Part shown: piece by piece, positions 1 to 10,615 of the stretch
Layout of the letters: the number at the start of each line of letters is the position of its first letter
Position numbering within the stretch: position 1 is the first letter of the stretch
From: Sabethes cyaneus
Lineage: Eukaryota; Arthropoda; Insecta; Diptera; Culicidae
Length of the DNA: 64,000 nucleotides
NCBI RefSeq assembly: GCF_943734655.1
Contig: NC_071353.1
Location: 150,736,179 to 150,800,178, forward strand
Reading direction: 5' to 3'
Position numbers and translations under genes: made by a program
The notes under the pieces: generated by a model
The model's database searches: none
Seen by the model: the letters and a program-made list of their open reading frames with translations, nothing else
Told to the model about the DNA's origin: nothing

Positions 1-1184
1 TGCGTTCTCCTTCCATTGGCCATGCCACGCTGGCCAGGGATTCCGACATTCCGTTCCAAAAATCGATTTTACCCTGGCGCAGTACAGTAGTAAGCGCAAT
101 AAATTTTTCGTCCAGGAAATGCTGCATCAAATGTTTGCTGTTACGTACCAGACCGGGACCAGTAACAGCAGCAACGCAAGTATATGTACTCATGTTTCCA
201 CAAATAAAAGCGCAATTTTTGTGTGCTATTTGCATTTTTACGGTTGTAAAAGCAGAAAATCAGCCACATTAAATATTGCCGACGTGTTACGAACGAAACG
301 AAACGAATCTGCGTACCTGCTGAACTGAAATGTTCGACAAACGTTTTATTGAACAAAAAAAATGTTATCTTAATTGGATCCTCTTACACGATCATACCCC
401 GGTTCCTTAACGACAATTTAATTGAACTAACAACATGACATTGACTTCAACGGTGAAACGAAATAGTCAGAAATAACAAACTTCGTCGCTCAATGACAGT
501 CAGCCCGCCCGTCGGTGTTGAGTTGACCACACGAACAACGTCGGCAACGACGTCGACGATTCCCTGCGGCTAGGTGACGTCGTTACATCCTCTAAGATGG
601 ACGTCCTCCCCGTTTCCGCCCCACCGACCGACCGACCGACCGAACGACCGGATAACGACAAATTGATGTTCGTTCCTTTGTCTTCGTTACCATTCCCGCT
701 TGTTGGATGAAACTCGCTCGTTTGCAACACTTTAAGCGGGCTCGTTTGTCACACTTGCTTTTCCGATTCCCCTCGCGGGTCGCGCGCCGGCTGCCAACGC
801 CGCCGCCCGCCAAAGCTAACGGGGTTAGAGCGGCGACGACAAGTTTTGCTTTTCCGCTTCTAGCGTTATAACAAAAATGAGCTTCCGCTATGTTTTTTTT
901 TGCTTTTTAACTATTTCATTCAGGGAGTTCTAGCCCTGTTGCTCGTGTCGTGCGGGATAAAGCGATTTGTTGGCTCTGGATAGAGGCTTTAAGAAGTCAC
1001 GACCCTACTTAAAGAGGTGTGGAAAATCTACGGAAGAACATTGCCAGCTGTAACGCTGACTGGATAGTTCATCATGCGTCTCCATCGTTTCGATATTAGC
1101 GGAGAAGTACCAAATTGAGATTAGAATGACCAAAAAGAGGTCGTATTCGAATCACATTAAAGACCAAAAATGGGAAAAGCAAAT
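1..1184. other. Unique-looking sequence with GC/CpG-rich patch
   Basis: No gene is recognisable here. About 480-850 is much richer in G, C and CpG than its surroundings and contains a short CCGA tandem repeat near 622-650 and several ACGTC/GACGTC words. This resembles a promoter- or enhancer-like island of insect DNA, but no TATA box, initiator or open exon could be defended. The rest is AT-rich with no repeat structure that I could see. Confidence 0.4.
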
Positions 1185-1474
1185 TTAAAATTTAAAAAAA
1201 TGTATCTCTAACACTCACCAAAACGGCACCGGCAGGTTGTTCTAAACGAAGTCTAAAAGTAATCGAAAAGTAGTCTAATAGAGGCATAAAGTTAGTTGAA
1301 ACGAGATCTGAAAATAAATTAAATGAAAATAAGAAGTATAAAAGGGGCCTAAGAATAGTCTTAAAAAGCCTGGAAATAGTCTTAAAAAATTGAAGCAAGG
1401 CTAAAAGAAGTATAAAAGAGTTTTTAAAGATTAATAGAAGATATTTAAAGGGAGTTTTAAAGATGTCAAGAAGA

Positions 1475-1590
1475 AGCCCAAGCAGCACACATTTGGCACT
1501 TTTAGTTGCAGCAACTCATTTATGACTAAAATTGGTCAAAAATCGGTTGCCACAACTGGTTTGTAACAAATGTGCTACTAGGGAGCCCAA
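1475..1590. mobile_element. 102-bp MITE with 7-bp target duplication in array A
   Basis: The element body is 1482-1583. It is flanked by direct repeats AGCCCAA at 1475-1481 and 1584-1590. Its ends form an imperfect terminal inverted repeat: GCAGCACACATTTG on the left, and on the right the complement of AGTAGCACATTTG. The interior is unrelated to the 11-bp units around it. The short length, inverted ends and 7-bp duplication fit a non-autonomous DNA transposon; the 7-8-bp class would suit hAT or P-like transposases. The superfamily is an inference. Confidence 0.7.
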
Positions 1591-2933
1591 ATATGGTCTA
1601 AAAGAAGTCTGAAACGAGTTTAAAAGCAGTATAAAAGTTCAAATAAAATATGAAAAAGGCTTAAAAATCATATTAAAGAAATTTAAATTAAGTTTAAAAG
1701 AAATATAAATGAAGCTTAAAACAAGTCTAACAGAGGCCTAACAATAGTCGGAAGAAGTTTATAAGGGACCAACAATAGTTTTAAGAAATCTTAAACTAAT
1801 CCAAAAACAAATTACAACAAATCTAAAATCAAGTCTAAAATAAATCTAAAAAAAGTCTGAAAACAATCTAAAAGAGGCTTAAAAATAGTTTACAAGAAGC
1901 GTAAGAGTATCCTATGGGATGTCAATTAGAAATTTAAAAAAAGTTACAAGTAATTTAAATTTAAACGAGCTCTAAAACAAACCTAAAATAAAAATAGTAA
2001 GAGAAATATAAATAGAGCGCTATAAACAGTCTAAAAGTGGCCCAAAAGTAGTCTAAAAAAGTCTACAAGAAGCGACAAATTTGTCTAAAAGGTGGCCAAA
2101 AGTAGTCTAAAAGAAGTGCAAAAGAAGTTTCAAAGAAGTCTAAAGAGGCCTCAAAGTTGTCTAAAAGGTTACAAAAAAGTCTAAATGAGACCTTAAAATA
2201 CTCTAAAAGAAATTAAAAGGAAATCTAAAAGATATCTAAAGAGGCCCAAAATAGGTCTCAAAAAATCTAGAAGAAGGCTGAAAAAGTTTAAACGAAGATC
2301 GAAAAAATTGCAAAAGAACTCTGAAGGTGTCTAAAAGAAATTTTGAAGAAACCAAAAAAAAAATTGTAAAAGAAGTCTAAAACGAGCCTAAAAGCAGTCT
2401 ACATGAAGCTTAAAAGGAGTCTGAAAAATGCCTAAAAATAATCCAAAAGAAACCTGAAAGAAGTTTCAAAGAAATGTGTGTAGAAGAAATCGAAATGAAG
2501 TTTAAGCCTGTTTTAAGGCTTAAAAATAGTTTGAGAAATAAAAATAGAGAAGTCAACAGAAGAAACAAAGAATAAACTAAGAGAAGTCAACAAGAGGCCT
2601 TAAAATTATCTAAAATATATTCAACCGTAGTCTAAAAGCGGTCTTAAAATAGTCTAAAACAAGTTTGTCAAAAGTGCAAAAAAGTTTAAAAGAAGCCTTT
2701 GTTTAAAAGATTACCAAAAGCAGTCCAAAAGACACCTTGTTAAATAGCCTAAAAGACATCTAAGAGTAGCCTAAAGGAAATCTAAAAGAAAAAATTAAAA
2801 GAGGTCCGAAAGAATTCTAAAAGAAGCCTGAAGGAGTGTAAATTTTTTTAAAGAATCAAGCCTGGAAATAGTCTGCGAAATAAAAAAAGACCGAAAACCG
2901 TCTAAAAGAGACCTAAAAATAATGGGGGTCAGT

Positions 2934-3046
2934 CCCGGCGTAGTGGTTAGCATTCACGCCTCTCACGCCGAGGACCCGCGTTCAAATCCCAGCCCGGCAG
3001 AAGTCACGAATGTTTATGTGTTAAAGTGACTATAATCTAACCAAAA
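2934..3046 (+). mobile_element. tRNA-derived SINE inserted in array A
   Basis: The sequence breaks sharply from the array. It carries a pol III A-box-like segment (GGCGTAGTGGTTAGCATTC, about 2938-2956) and, some 35 bases further on, a B-box-like GCGTTCAAATCCC. A short tail follows containing GTCACGAATG and AAAGTGACTATAATC, then an A9 run. The flanks, roughly CTAAAA(A)TAAT on each side, look like an imperfect target-site duplication within array units. This is a tRNA-headed SINE of about 110 bp. A headless tail of the same family lies at 38472-38515. Confidence 0.75.
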
Positions 3047-3806
3047 AAAAATTCTAAAATAATAAAAAAGGAGTCTAAAAATATTGTCTAAAAGTTGTCC
3101 AAAAGCAGTCCAGAAGGGGTTTAAAAGAAGTTAGTAAAAAGTGCAAAAGGAAGTTTAAAAGAATTCTAAAAGAGACCGTAAAATTATCTAATAGACTTCA
3201 AAAAGCAGTCTAAAAGAGACCTTAACATAGTCTAAAAGAATCTTAAAAGACATCTAAGGAGGCCCAAAGGCAGTCTAAAAGAGGTTTAAACAAAGTCTAA
3301 ATGAAGGCTAAGAAACTTTGAAAGAAGTTAGAAGAAATTCTAAAAGAATCCCAAAAGAGGTCTAAAGAAAATCTAAATGAAGTTTAGGAGAAGTCTAAAC
3401 AGGCCTGAAAGTTATCTAATAGAAGTTTTCAAAAAGTTTGGAAGAAGTCCAAAAGATTAGAGGCCTAAAAATAGTCTAAATCTCTAAATGATGTTCAAAA
3501 GCAGTCTTAAAGAGGCCTCATAATAGTCTAAAAGCTAAAAGCTTAAAAAATGTCTGAAGATCTAAACCTCTTTTAGAGTGCCCCGAAGTAGTTTACAAGA
3601 GGTCTAAACCAAATCTAAAAGAAGGCTAAAAAAGTTTAAAAGAAATCCGAAAGAATTTTAAACGAAGCCTGAAGGAGTCTAAAAGAAATTTTAAAGAATC
3701 CCAAAAAAATCTAAACGGAACCTTAAAGACTTTTTAAAGAAGTCTAAAGGAAAGCTAAAATAAGTTCATTCCATTCCATTCACACTGCTATTCCTTCGTG
3801 GACTGT

Positions 3807-4122
3807 AACGACAGGATTCGAACTGCCAGGTGTAGGCAAGGCTGTTGGTGAAAGGCACAGAAACTATTTTTTCATTTTACTTTCTTTATTCACTATTTAA
3901 AACTTTGAAAGTCAAAATAAAACTGCATGAACACTATGTACAAGGATAGCGTATTTATACTCTTCGCGGTGATCGTTCGACTTCTTCTTCTTCCCCGTTT
4001 GTTACCGTTTCGCTTCTTTAGTAGTATACTAGAGTTCATTATGAATTTGATTTGTATAATAATGTTAGAGTTAGGTTGGGTATGCGATTAATATTATTAA
4101 TTTTCTTTTTTTGAAATGGTGG
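3807..4122 (-). mobile_element. Possible solo LTR
   Basis: The segment runs from TGTAACGACA to GGTTCTACA, giving TGTA...TACA ends as in an LTR. Read on the minus strand it has a TATA-like word (GTATAAATACG, near 3950) followed by an AATAAA polyadenylation signal near 3890, the order expected in U3-R-U5. The five bases on each side (3802-3806 and 4123-4127) do not match, so there is no target duplication. The segment also holds a tRNA-like GGATTCGAACTGCC on the plus strand, so a SINE relic is an alternative. Confidence 0.25.
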
Positions 4123-4125
4123 TTC

Positions 4126-4531
4126 TACAATTGATGGAGGGACGGTAGAGGAAAGAAATGAAAATTTTTTGGAGTGTAGGGGAAAGAACAGGAAGGTGAG
4201 GGAGGGGGGTTGGGAGGGGGGGGGGGTTATTGGTAGCTACGCTTAACAAGTAGTCGTTTTGACTCCTACCTTTTGTCCAATGCTGGAAGGTGCATGGGTC
4301 GAACCAAGCTATAATCTGAGATTATGACCGGATGAACCCACAACACCCGCCAGGGCATGTGGCTCGCTGGTACCCGTGTACCTTTAAACCGCAGAGGCGC
4401 TGGACAAAAGGAGACTGCAAAACCCCCTTGTTAAGGTAGCGACGTATCTGGTTGGGTTATTTTTAGACACAAATTGTGCCTCTTCCTCCGTCTACTGTAG
4501 AAACCACCGACCGAGAAGTTTATTGATTTGT

Positions 4532-4586
<55 letters not shown>

Positions 4587-5213
4587 CTGCGTCTTCAGTT
4601 GAATACTGTACTGAATACTGTAAAACAATTGTACATCCGGATGGTTTTGCCCAAAAACTGTTCTATGCCTTACAATATGTATTAACGAACTTTGACGGGA
4701 TCGTCGGGCAGGGACGAAAAAGTTTGCTAGTCGTAAAAGTCGTAAAAAAGTTTAAATCTAACTTGTTTTTACTGTCAGGACGACGACATTATGCAGCCCC
4801 TTACGACATGCGGTACTGCACGTGGCGCTGTTCGTGTGTCAGCGTGTTAGTCGCGATAATCAGCGCGAGTTTTCGGAGAAAGGCTCCGTTCCTATGAAAT
4901 GGAACAAACTCGCATTTTTAGCCTTTGACCTTGAAATGCGGTCAGGCATTAATATTAATATTTTTTTGAAACGGATACGTCATACATGCCCTGTCGGGTG
5001 TTGTGGGTTCGAATCCGGTTATAGTCTCAGCCTATAGCTTGGTTCGACCCATGTACCTTACAGCATTGGACAAAAGGTAGGAGTCAAAACGACTATTTGT
5101 TAAGCGTAGCTACCACCTACCAATACCTCCTCCGCCCTCACCTTCTCGCTCTTTTCTCTCCACTCCAAACAATTTTCATTACTTTCCCCTACCGTCCCTC
5201 CATCAATTGAGTA
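4126..5213. mobile_element. 1.1-kb inverted-repeat element with tRNA-like arms
   Basis: Arms at about 4126-4366 and 4983-5213 are near-complementary over about 235 bases, starting at AATTGATGGAGGGACGG on the outside. Each arm contains GTAGCTACGCTTAACAA, a 20-base pyrimidine-rich segment, and a tRNA-like B box on the strand that reads inward to outward (GGGTTCGAATCCGG at about 5006; a damaged version lacking GA in the left arm). The left copy continues to about 4446, where it ends in a poor inverted copy of its own start. The 615-base spacer carries a (TTTA)n tract. No transposase is visible. Confidence 0.65.
4523..4586. repeat. (TTTA)n microsatellite
   Basis: A near-perfect run of about 15 TTTA units lies in the spacer of the inverted-repeat element. 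The plus-strand ORF that begins here is only this repeat read through and is not a gene. Confidence 0.95.
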
Positions 5214-5562
5214 ATTCTCGCTGAAACGGGGCCACTACTGTCACGAGGTCTTCAAATATTGGAACTTTTGCACTTAATTGGTTGAAAATGGCTAAAAAAT
5301 ACAAATTACACTTTTAATACCTCGAAATAGTGTATCCCTCGCTCACCAAGGGGAATTTTGGGGAAGTTGAATTTTGAACAAATCTTGAGATCTATAGCAT
5401 GTGATATTTCATAAATTGGCCATGAAACTACTAACAAATGACCCGATTCTGTAAAGAAGAACAGGCCTTTCAAATGGAGTAAAAAATTTTTTTGGCGGCC
5501 ATCTTGGATTTGGTCGCCATATTGGATTTCATCAAAAAATCGCCGTTTTCACCATGAGCCCC

Positions 5563-6190
5563 CGAAAAAGCCGACAGTCTAGCTAGAGAAGGTTCTGCAT
5601 CAAATTTTATTGGTCCGGAACAATTTTGTGGAGTCCCGGAGTGTGCTCTAAGGACCGAAATAAGAACATGGGAAACGTCCATGGTAGAATCAAATTGGAA
5701 CGCCACGGATACATCCAGAAAGGCAAAAAGATTCATAAGACTAAGTGCAGCAAAAGCCCGGATCTTAGTAAAAAAGACCTTCGGGTAATTACTGGTCTGT
5801 TGACTGGTCACTGCCCGAGCACACATTACCTAAATAAAATTGGGAAAAATGACACTGCTCAATGTCGTTTTTGCCAATTTGAAATGGAAACTGCTGAGCA
5901 TATACTCTGCAACTGTGGAGCATTAATAAATCAAAGGATGTCAATATTTGGAAAGGGATTATTAGGGCCCCACGAAATTTGGCAAAGCGATCCTGGCAGG
6001 GTATTAGGCTTTATAAAACGAGTCGAGCCTAACTGGGATCGTGTGCAATGTCAACCATTGTCCTTCACACCTTAATTGTGACAGGATATTTGACTAGGAC
6101 CAAATCAAATATGAGTCATACAACAATAGTCCTTATCAATGGACGCAATCAGTTGTGATATACAGTGGCTCTACAGAAAAGAAAAGAAAA
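5563..6190 (+). mobile_element. 5'-truncated LINE fragment with 9-bp target duplication
   Basis: The fragment is flanked by ATGAGCCCC at 5554-5562 and again at 6191-6199. It ends in an A-rich tail (AAAAGAAAAGAAAA) directly before the second duplicate. It begins in the middle of an RNase H domain, as expected when target-primed reverse transcription stops early. The bases on either side rejoin to give the MITE family 1 sequence. Size is about 628 bp. The remaining protein suggests an RNase H-bearing clade such as I, LOA or R1. Confidence 0.85.
5564..6075 (+). pseudogene. LINE ORF2 C-terminal remnant (RNase H end plus CCHC motif)
   Basis: The reading frame that includes 5570 gives an RNase H-like ADSLAREG motif, then residues typical of the linker after RNase H (PECALRTEIRTWE, then W and K-FI positions). 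Near 5740-5760 the homologous reading moves to the frame of 5626-6075, giving LSKKDLRVITGLLTGHC and a cysteine/histidine cluster (CRFC, then HILC after a METAE segment) before a stop at 6073-6075. This order is the usual C-terminus of ORF2 in RNase H-bearing insect LINEs, which copy their own RNA at a nicked target. A one-base indel breaks the frame and the reverse transcriptase is absent, so no product is expected. The ATG at 5626 is incidental. Confidence 0.75.
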
Positions 6191-6282
6191 ATGAGCCCCT
6201 CAACCGATTTTCATTTTAAGACCACCATTGGAAAGCTAAGAAAAAATGCCATAAGAAACATTCATCAAATTAGATGTGCCAA

Positions 6283-6395
6283 TGGCATTAACTAAATAAA
6301 ACAATTAATTTTCTGTAGCAAGATATTCCACTATATGAGAGTTGTAAACCTTGATACAGATAATTAATTGTTTCGTTTATTTAATGCCACTACGC
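6283..6395. repeat. Inverted repeat at the end of MITE family 1 copy 1
   Basis: ATGGCATTAACTAAATAAAAC followed by AATTAATTTTCTGT (6287-6316) is matched in inverted orientation near 6360-6395. The arms are about 35 bases with about 45 bases between. The right arm is thus a second, reversed copy of the MITE end, so this may be an abutting inverted element. Confidence 0.6.
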
Positions 6396-7164
6396 CACCG
6401 CTAGGTCAGTACAAACAAATCGTGTTTATGTGCATTGTGTGCATAAGCAAGTGATGTCATGTTGAGAATGACATTTGAACCGTTTTTAATTTGCACGTCG
6501 TGCAAACCAACGGGGTTCAAATTAAAAAGAGTTCAGATTAAAAACGGTCAAACAAACGGGGGTCCACGGTAATGAGTTCGTAGTCTATGAACAACCTCTA
6601 TATAGTCAGTAGCGTTTCTAGGGTTAATAAGGGGGCAATAATGGGAGGGCGTAGATCCTAAGGGAGCTGATCTATTTGATCATTTAACAAGGCTAACCAT
6701 GTATTTCGTAAGAGATCCCAAGGCCGCAGTGACATGTGACCCCACCCCCGCTTTAAAACCATCAGCTTATACACGGTATAACATATTTGTCTTACATTAC
6801 AGTGTTTATTCGAAGGATCTGAAGTTTCCAGAGAAAAAGTAAAAATTGTGGCACAATGTTACCCCGGATGGCGGTACATTGAAACATCGTGTTGCTATGA
6901 CGAACAGTCCAATGCCATTTATAACATTATGCATCTCTCCGTCTATAGGTTTGAAAGAACGCATTGCAAACAAACTTACGTAGTGTTACGCAACCATGCG
7001 GATGTGTTTATAACATAACAATTCCATTTTATGTCATTTGAAGTGGTGACGAGGTTGAAAATTAGTGATGAACTTATTAATAGTAGATAATATTGCAGTC
7101 GCCGTGACTTTTCTGGAAGTCGTCGAAACTCGATGCACGCGCTGCCAACTTGAAAATCCCTGTA
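6396..7164. other. Intervening sequence with a small fold-back
   Basis: A fold-back lies at 6474-6553. TTTGAACCGTTTTTAATTTG at 6474-6493 pairs with an inverted version at 6531-6553, around a short palindrome GCACGTCGTGC. The rest shows no recognisable gene or repeat. Confidence 0.5.
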
Positions 7165-7425
7165 TAACATGTTTTATTCATTCGTGGGACTTAGCTCCGG
7201 GTTAGTTCCTGTTGTAAATGGGAAATCTAGGAATACCCTTTGAAATTATCAAGTCAAATGTGCCTTCTGTAGTTTACATACTAAAAGTTAGAAACCGCAG
7301 CGTAATTGGCACTGAACCAGAAGGATCATCAGCAGCAAACATAGCCCGGTTCTCTTCCTGGGAATGTCGAACACGGGAACGGGGGACCAGTGAATGAAAA
7401 GTTTAAAAAGTTAAAAGTGAACTTG
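7165..7425 (+). repeat. Diverged dispersed repeat R-beta, copy 1
   Basis: It aligns by eye with 40785-41075. Shared landmarks in order are CATGTTTTATTCAT, GACTTAG, AGTTCC, AAGTCA(A/G)ATGTGCC, CTGAAAGTTAG-like, CCGCAG, GGCACTG, ACCAGAA and AGCA(A)CA(A)ACAT. The copies differ by many substitutions and small indels. No coding frame or terminal repeats are evident, so the type of element is unknown. Confidence 0.55.
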
Positions 7426-7702
7426 TTTTATGGTATTTGCTGTGCTTGTTGCCTGCAATCCTCGCTGCTTATTTGAAATTTCTACGGCATTCCAGCGAAC
7501 ACCAGTCGCTATTGAGTGAGAGACCCTTACATTTTTTAACCTCAACGGAAGAGAAGTCCGTAGAGAAGAGTGTACTGGAATCAGTAGCCCCAATGTTTCA
7601 ATTTTTGTTATTGACCAGAATTTTTTTTTCGACTGATTTGTCAAATTCTGTTCTTGGCTGTTAAGATATTTCGTCCGGTTTTCCCAAGTCCAGAAACTTC
7701 CC

Positions 7703-7955
7703 GACAATTTACAATTGTTGTCCGTCCGTCGAGTAACGCATTTGCAACTTACATTAGGAAGTTATGAAAATGATTTTCGACATTCGGCATTTTGCTATCG
7801 TGAAAAGAGGTTGCCATGCAGTGATATTTGCTGTTATTCCTTTCATCGATCATCAGCTTCTTCAATAATTTTCTCCATTCGTTTTTCCGACACTTCGAGG
7901 AAAAGGTTGAGTTTTACGGCGAACATCAGCAGCTGACTCGCCAAATATAATTACT
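7703..7955 (+). repeat. Diverged dispersed repeat R-alpha, copy 1
   Basis: It aligns by eye with 13010-13270. Shared blocks include the ATTCGGCATT/ATTCGCCATT word, GTGAAAAGAGGTTG, a (G/C)ATTTGCTGTT block, TCATCGA, and an end block AACATCAG(C/T)AGCTGACT(C/T)GCCAA. Function is unknown. The ORFs here are not conserved between the copies. Confidence 0.55.
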
Positions 7956-8229
7956 GCCGTGCCCAGACCATGGTAGAAGCTGAGGCACCAAACTGCAGTA
8001 TGCAATATGCAGTACAGTAGAAGTGTCTTTAATCCAGTAGGGGAACGTCACTTGTATGTACAGTGAGTCGCTTTTTTCCAACAATTCAAAAACAAAAATG
8101 ATGATGATAGCTAACAACGAGCTCTTCAACCCATTTGAACGATAGGGAAAAGTCGCGTCTGTTTGTCTCACTGTTTCTAATAGGAAAGTTTTATGAAAAG
8201 CTAATGGAATAGTGGTGTTTGAAATAATC
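7956..8229. other. Unique-looking sequence
   Basis: No gene or repeat recognised. It passes into T-rich array without a clear boundary. Confidence 0.4.
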
Positions 8230-9062
8230 TGAATGTCATATTTTTCACATCTGCATCTCTCATTACTGTGTATCTCTCAATACTGTGCGATGCCATCATA
8301 TTTATGTTATTTTTGAGACATTTTTCTGTCATTTTTTGAGTCTTTTGGATGTCCTGCATTATTTTAGTGCTATTTCTGTGTCATTTTGAAGGTGAAGTTA
8401 CAATTAGGGAAACATTTTTTTGTCATTATTGCTTTGTTTTTTGTGCCTTTTCAGGTTCTTTTTTTGTTTTGGTTTTTTGTTGGCATTATTGTTCTATTAT
8501 TTCTTGTATCATTTTTATATAGTTTTAGAATAATTGTTCTGCCATTTTTGAATTTTGTCGGTGTAACTTTTCCTATCATTATTTCTTGGTACGTTTGTAC
8601 ATTTTTGGAGTTCCTTTTGTGGCTTAATATTTAGGTTTGTTTTATTATTACTCAAGTTTTTGTAATTTTTGTATTAATACTTCTATTTATCATTTTTCAT
8701 TTCTCTGTACGTTTTCTTGCGATTCCTGTGCGCGGCTATTTTGGTTGCAATTCTGCTTTATTTTTTAATTCCTGTATCAGTTTTATTATTCTAATGCGAT
8801 TGTGGGATCCTTTTTGTATTTATTTCAATTTTTCTGTTGCGTTCTCTTTGTCTTATGTCTTGTATTCATTCTCATTTTGTGTCGTTTCTGTATGTTTTAT
8901 GCATAATTTTTAAACCATTTTTCATGGCACCAATTTTGAATAATTTCTATAGCATTTTTCATTTCCATGTCATTTTTGTAATATTTTCGTGCCCTTTTGG
9001 GTTTTGTTATCTCTTTTTCGGTCTCATAAAACGATTAATTTTCATATTTTTTTCTAGTCACG
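8230..9062. repeat. Array B: T-rich degenerate repeat (CATTTTTGTAT-like)
   Basis: About 0.8 kb of loosely repeated CATTTTTGTAT and TTTTTGTGTCATT variants, with T4-T6 tracts every 10-13 bases. The three small hydrophobic ORFs inside are consequences of T-richness. Similar sequence reappears at 12748-12910. Confidence 0.7.
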
Positions 9063-9159
9063 CACTCATTATCCCACGAAAATTTATTGAATTTGAAGTA
9101 ACAGATGGACTACCAAGGGTTATAGAGGTAGTCAGCCGCCTGTTGCTCCCCAGAAAAAA

Positions 9160-10615
9160 GAGCCAAAGATGAAAAATGCGACAGAAGGAGAAAAAACGGC
9201 AAAGAGCGCGGAGCAACACGTGACGAAAATTGAAAAAACTATTCAGAAAGTATCGTAAAAAGCGTGAGAAAAGAGAAAAACTGGCATGAAAACTAGAAAA
9301 CCAAAAGAAAAAACAAAACAAAATGAAAGAGTAAACCGGACTGAAAAGGAGAAAAAAGTGGAAAAGAAAAAACAAGAGAGAGAAAAGGGGGATACTGGAC
9401 AGGAAAAGATAGAGAGCGAAACAGAATGGAAGCAAAATGAGAGAAAAGAAGAAAGCACTCTAATGGGCGAAGAACACGAGAAAGACAATTAGGATACACT
9501 AGACAGAAAACGAGAAAAAACGATGCAAAATCAAAGGAGAAAAACGGGAATAAAAAGGAAAGGAAAGGAGAAAATACGGGAATAGAAGAATAGAGAAATG
9601 AGAACAGAAAAAGAGGACAAACGGTATAGAAAACAAACAGGAAAAAATATAAAAATAGAACACAAAACGGAAATATCGGGAATCGGGATAAAACGAAAAA
9701 GAAAAGCAGGAAAACCAGAACATGATAAAAGAAGAACTCTACAGAAGAACGAAAAAAAACGAACGGCGAATGAACGAAAAACGGGATAATAAGAAGTTAA
9801 AACATGAAAAAAGACGAAAGCCGGAAATGTAAAAAAGACAAGAAGTCGAAAAGGGCTAGAAAATGATAAAGAACGCAACAGAAAAAGAGGTGAAACGGAG
9901 AAAAACGGAAAAAGAACGACGAAAAGCAGAACAGAGAACGCGTAGTCTCAAGAAAAGGGCGAAAAACGGAACAGCAAAAGAAGAGAAGGAGAAAGAGCGA
10001 GTAGAAAAAAGGAAAAATAAAGGCAAAAGAGAAAAAACGAAACAGGAAAGGTAATGCGGAATAGCAAATAAGAGAAACCAAACTGGAAAAAATAAAAGAA
10101 AAAATAAGAACCGATAGAGAAAAAGAAAAACAGGTCAAACGGGAAATAACAGGGCAAAGGAGAAATATGGAATAGAAAAAATGAAAGAAAAAGCAGGGAA
10201 AACAGCACAAGGAAAAACGGCACGGCATGGCAAGATGAAAAACGAGAAGGATCGGAAATAAAAAAAAAGTTAGACAAAAGTGAAAACTGGAGACAAAATA
10301 AAAAATAAAAGAGACGAGAAAAGACCGGAAACGGGAAAGAAAATAGCCAAAAATAACGAGTGAAATCATGAGGTAAAAAAGGAACTGAAAATAAGAAAAA
10401 AATGGAGCAGGAAACGAAAAAACGGTACAATCAATCAGGAAATATGGGGCAGAAAAAGGGAAAACGCGAGAAAAAGAAGAAAAATGGATTGAAAGTGAGA
10501 GCAAAAATCAAGAAAACTATACGGAAGAAAAATGGAACAAGCAATAGAAAAATGGAACTGTAAAAGAAAAAACAGAAAATAGTTAGAACGAGTGAGGAAT
10601 GATAAAGAATAATAT
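9160..10615. repeat. Array C1: purine-rich degenerate repeat
   Basis: The plus strand is almost entirely purine apart from recurring AC. The common words are GGAAAAACGG and GAACAGAAAAAGAG, which can be read as two 11-base half units. The minus strand therefore yields long spurious F/S/L-rich ORFs (up to 235 codons at 9797-10504). The same family occurs in many other blocks of the window. Confidence 0.85.

Larger units (their letters stand above)
1185..3765. repeat. Array A: degenerate ~11-bp repeat, core AGTCTAAAAGA
   Basis: About 2.6 kb is built from diverged variants of AGTCTAAAAGA, often alternating with GGCCTAAAAAT. Copies can be stepped through with a spacing of about 11 bases, with frequent one-base slips and short insertions. 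Each unit has an A4-A5 tract followed by a six- or seven-base segment. The array is interrupted by a 102-bp MITE and by a tRNA-type SINE. No coding potential is present: stop codons occur in all frames. The divergence implies an old array. Confidence 0.85.
5209..6302 (+). mobile_element. MITE family 1, copy 1, interrupted by a LINE
   Basis: The two halves 5209-5562 and 6200-6302 align with the continuous copy at 39598-39994. Both begin GAGTAATTCTCGCTGAAACG and both end with GGCATTAACTAAATAAAAC. The left half includes the paired words GGCCATCTTGGATT and GTCGCCATATTGGATT. This copy has lost the terminal CGAGAATTACTC, which is replaced by AATTAATTTTCTG. Without the LINE it would be about 457 bp against 397 bp for the other copy, which lacks about 50 bases around the LINE insertion point. 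Confidence 0.75.

Noticed and set aside
3800..3835. Retroviral-type primer-binding site on the plus strand (TGG followed by GGATTCGAACT)
   Set aside because: The distance between TGG and the T-arm-like sequence is too long for an 8-base acceptor complement, and no internal retrotransposon region follows.
9797..10504. 235-codon Phe/Ser/Leu-rich ORF that looks like a membrane protein
   Set aside because: It is the pyrimidine strand of a purine-rich array. A purine-only complement removes stop codons and forces hydrophobic codons. The same occurs in all other C-family blocks, e.g. 54117-54965 and 61280-61978.
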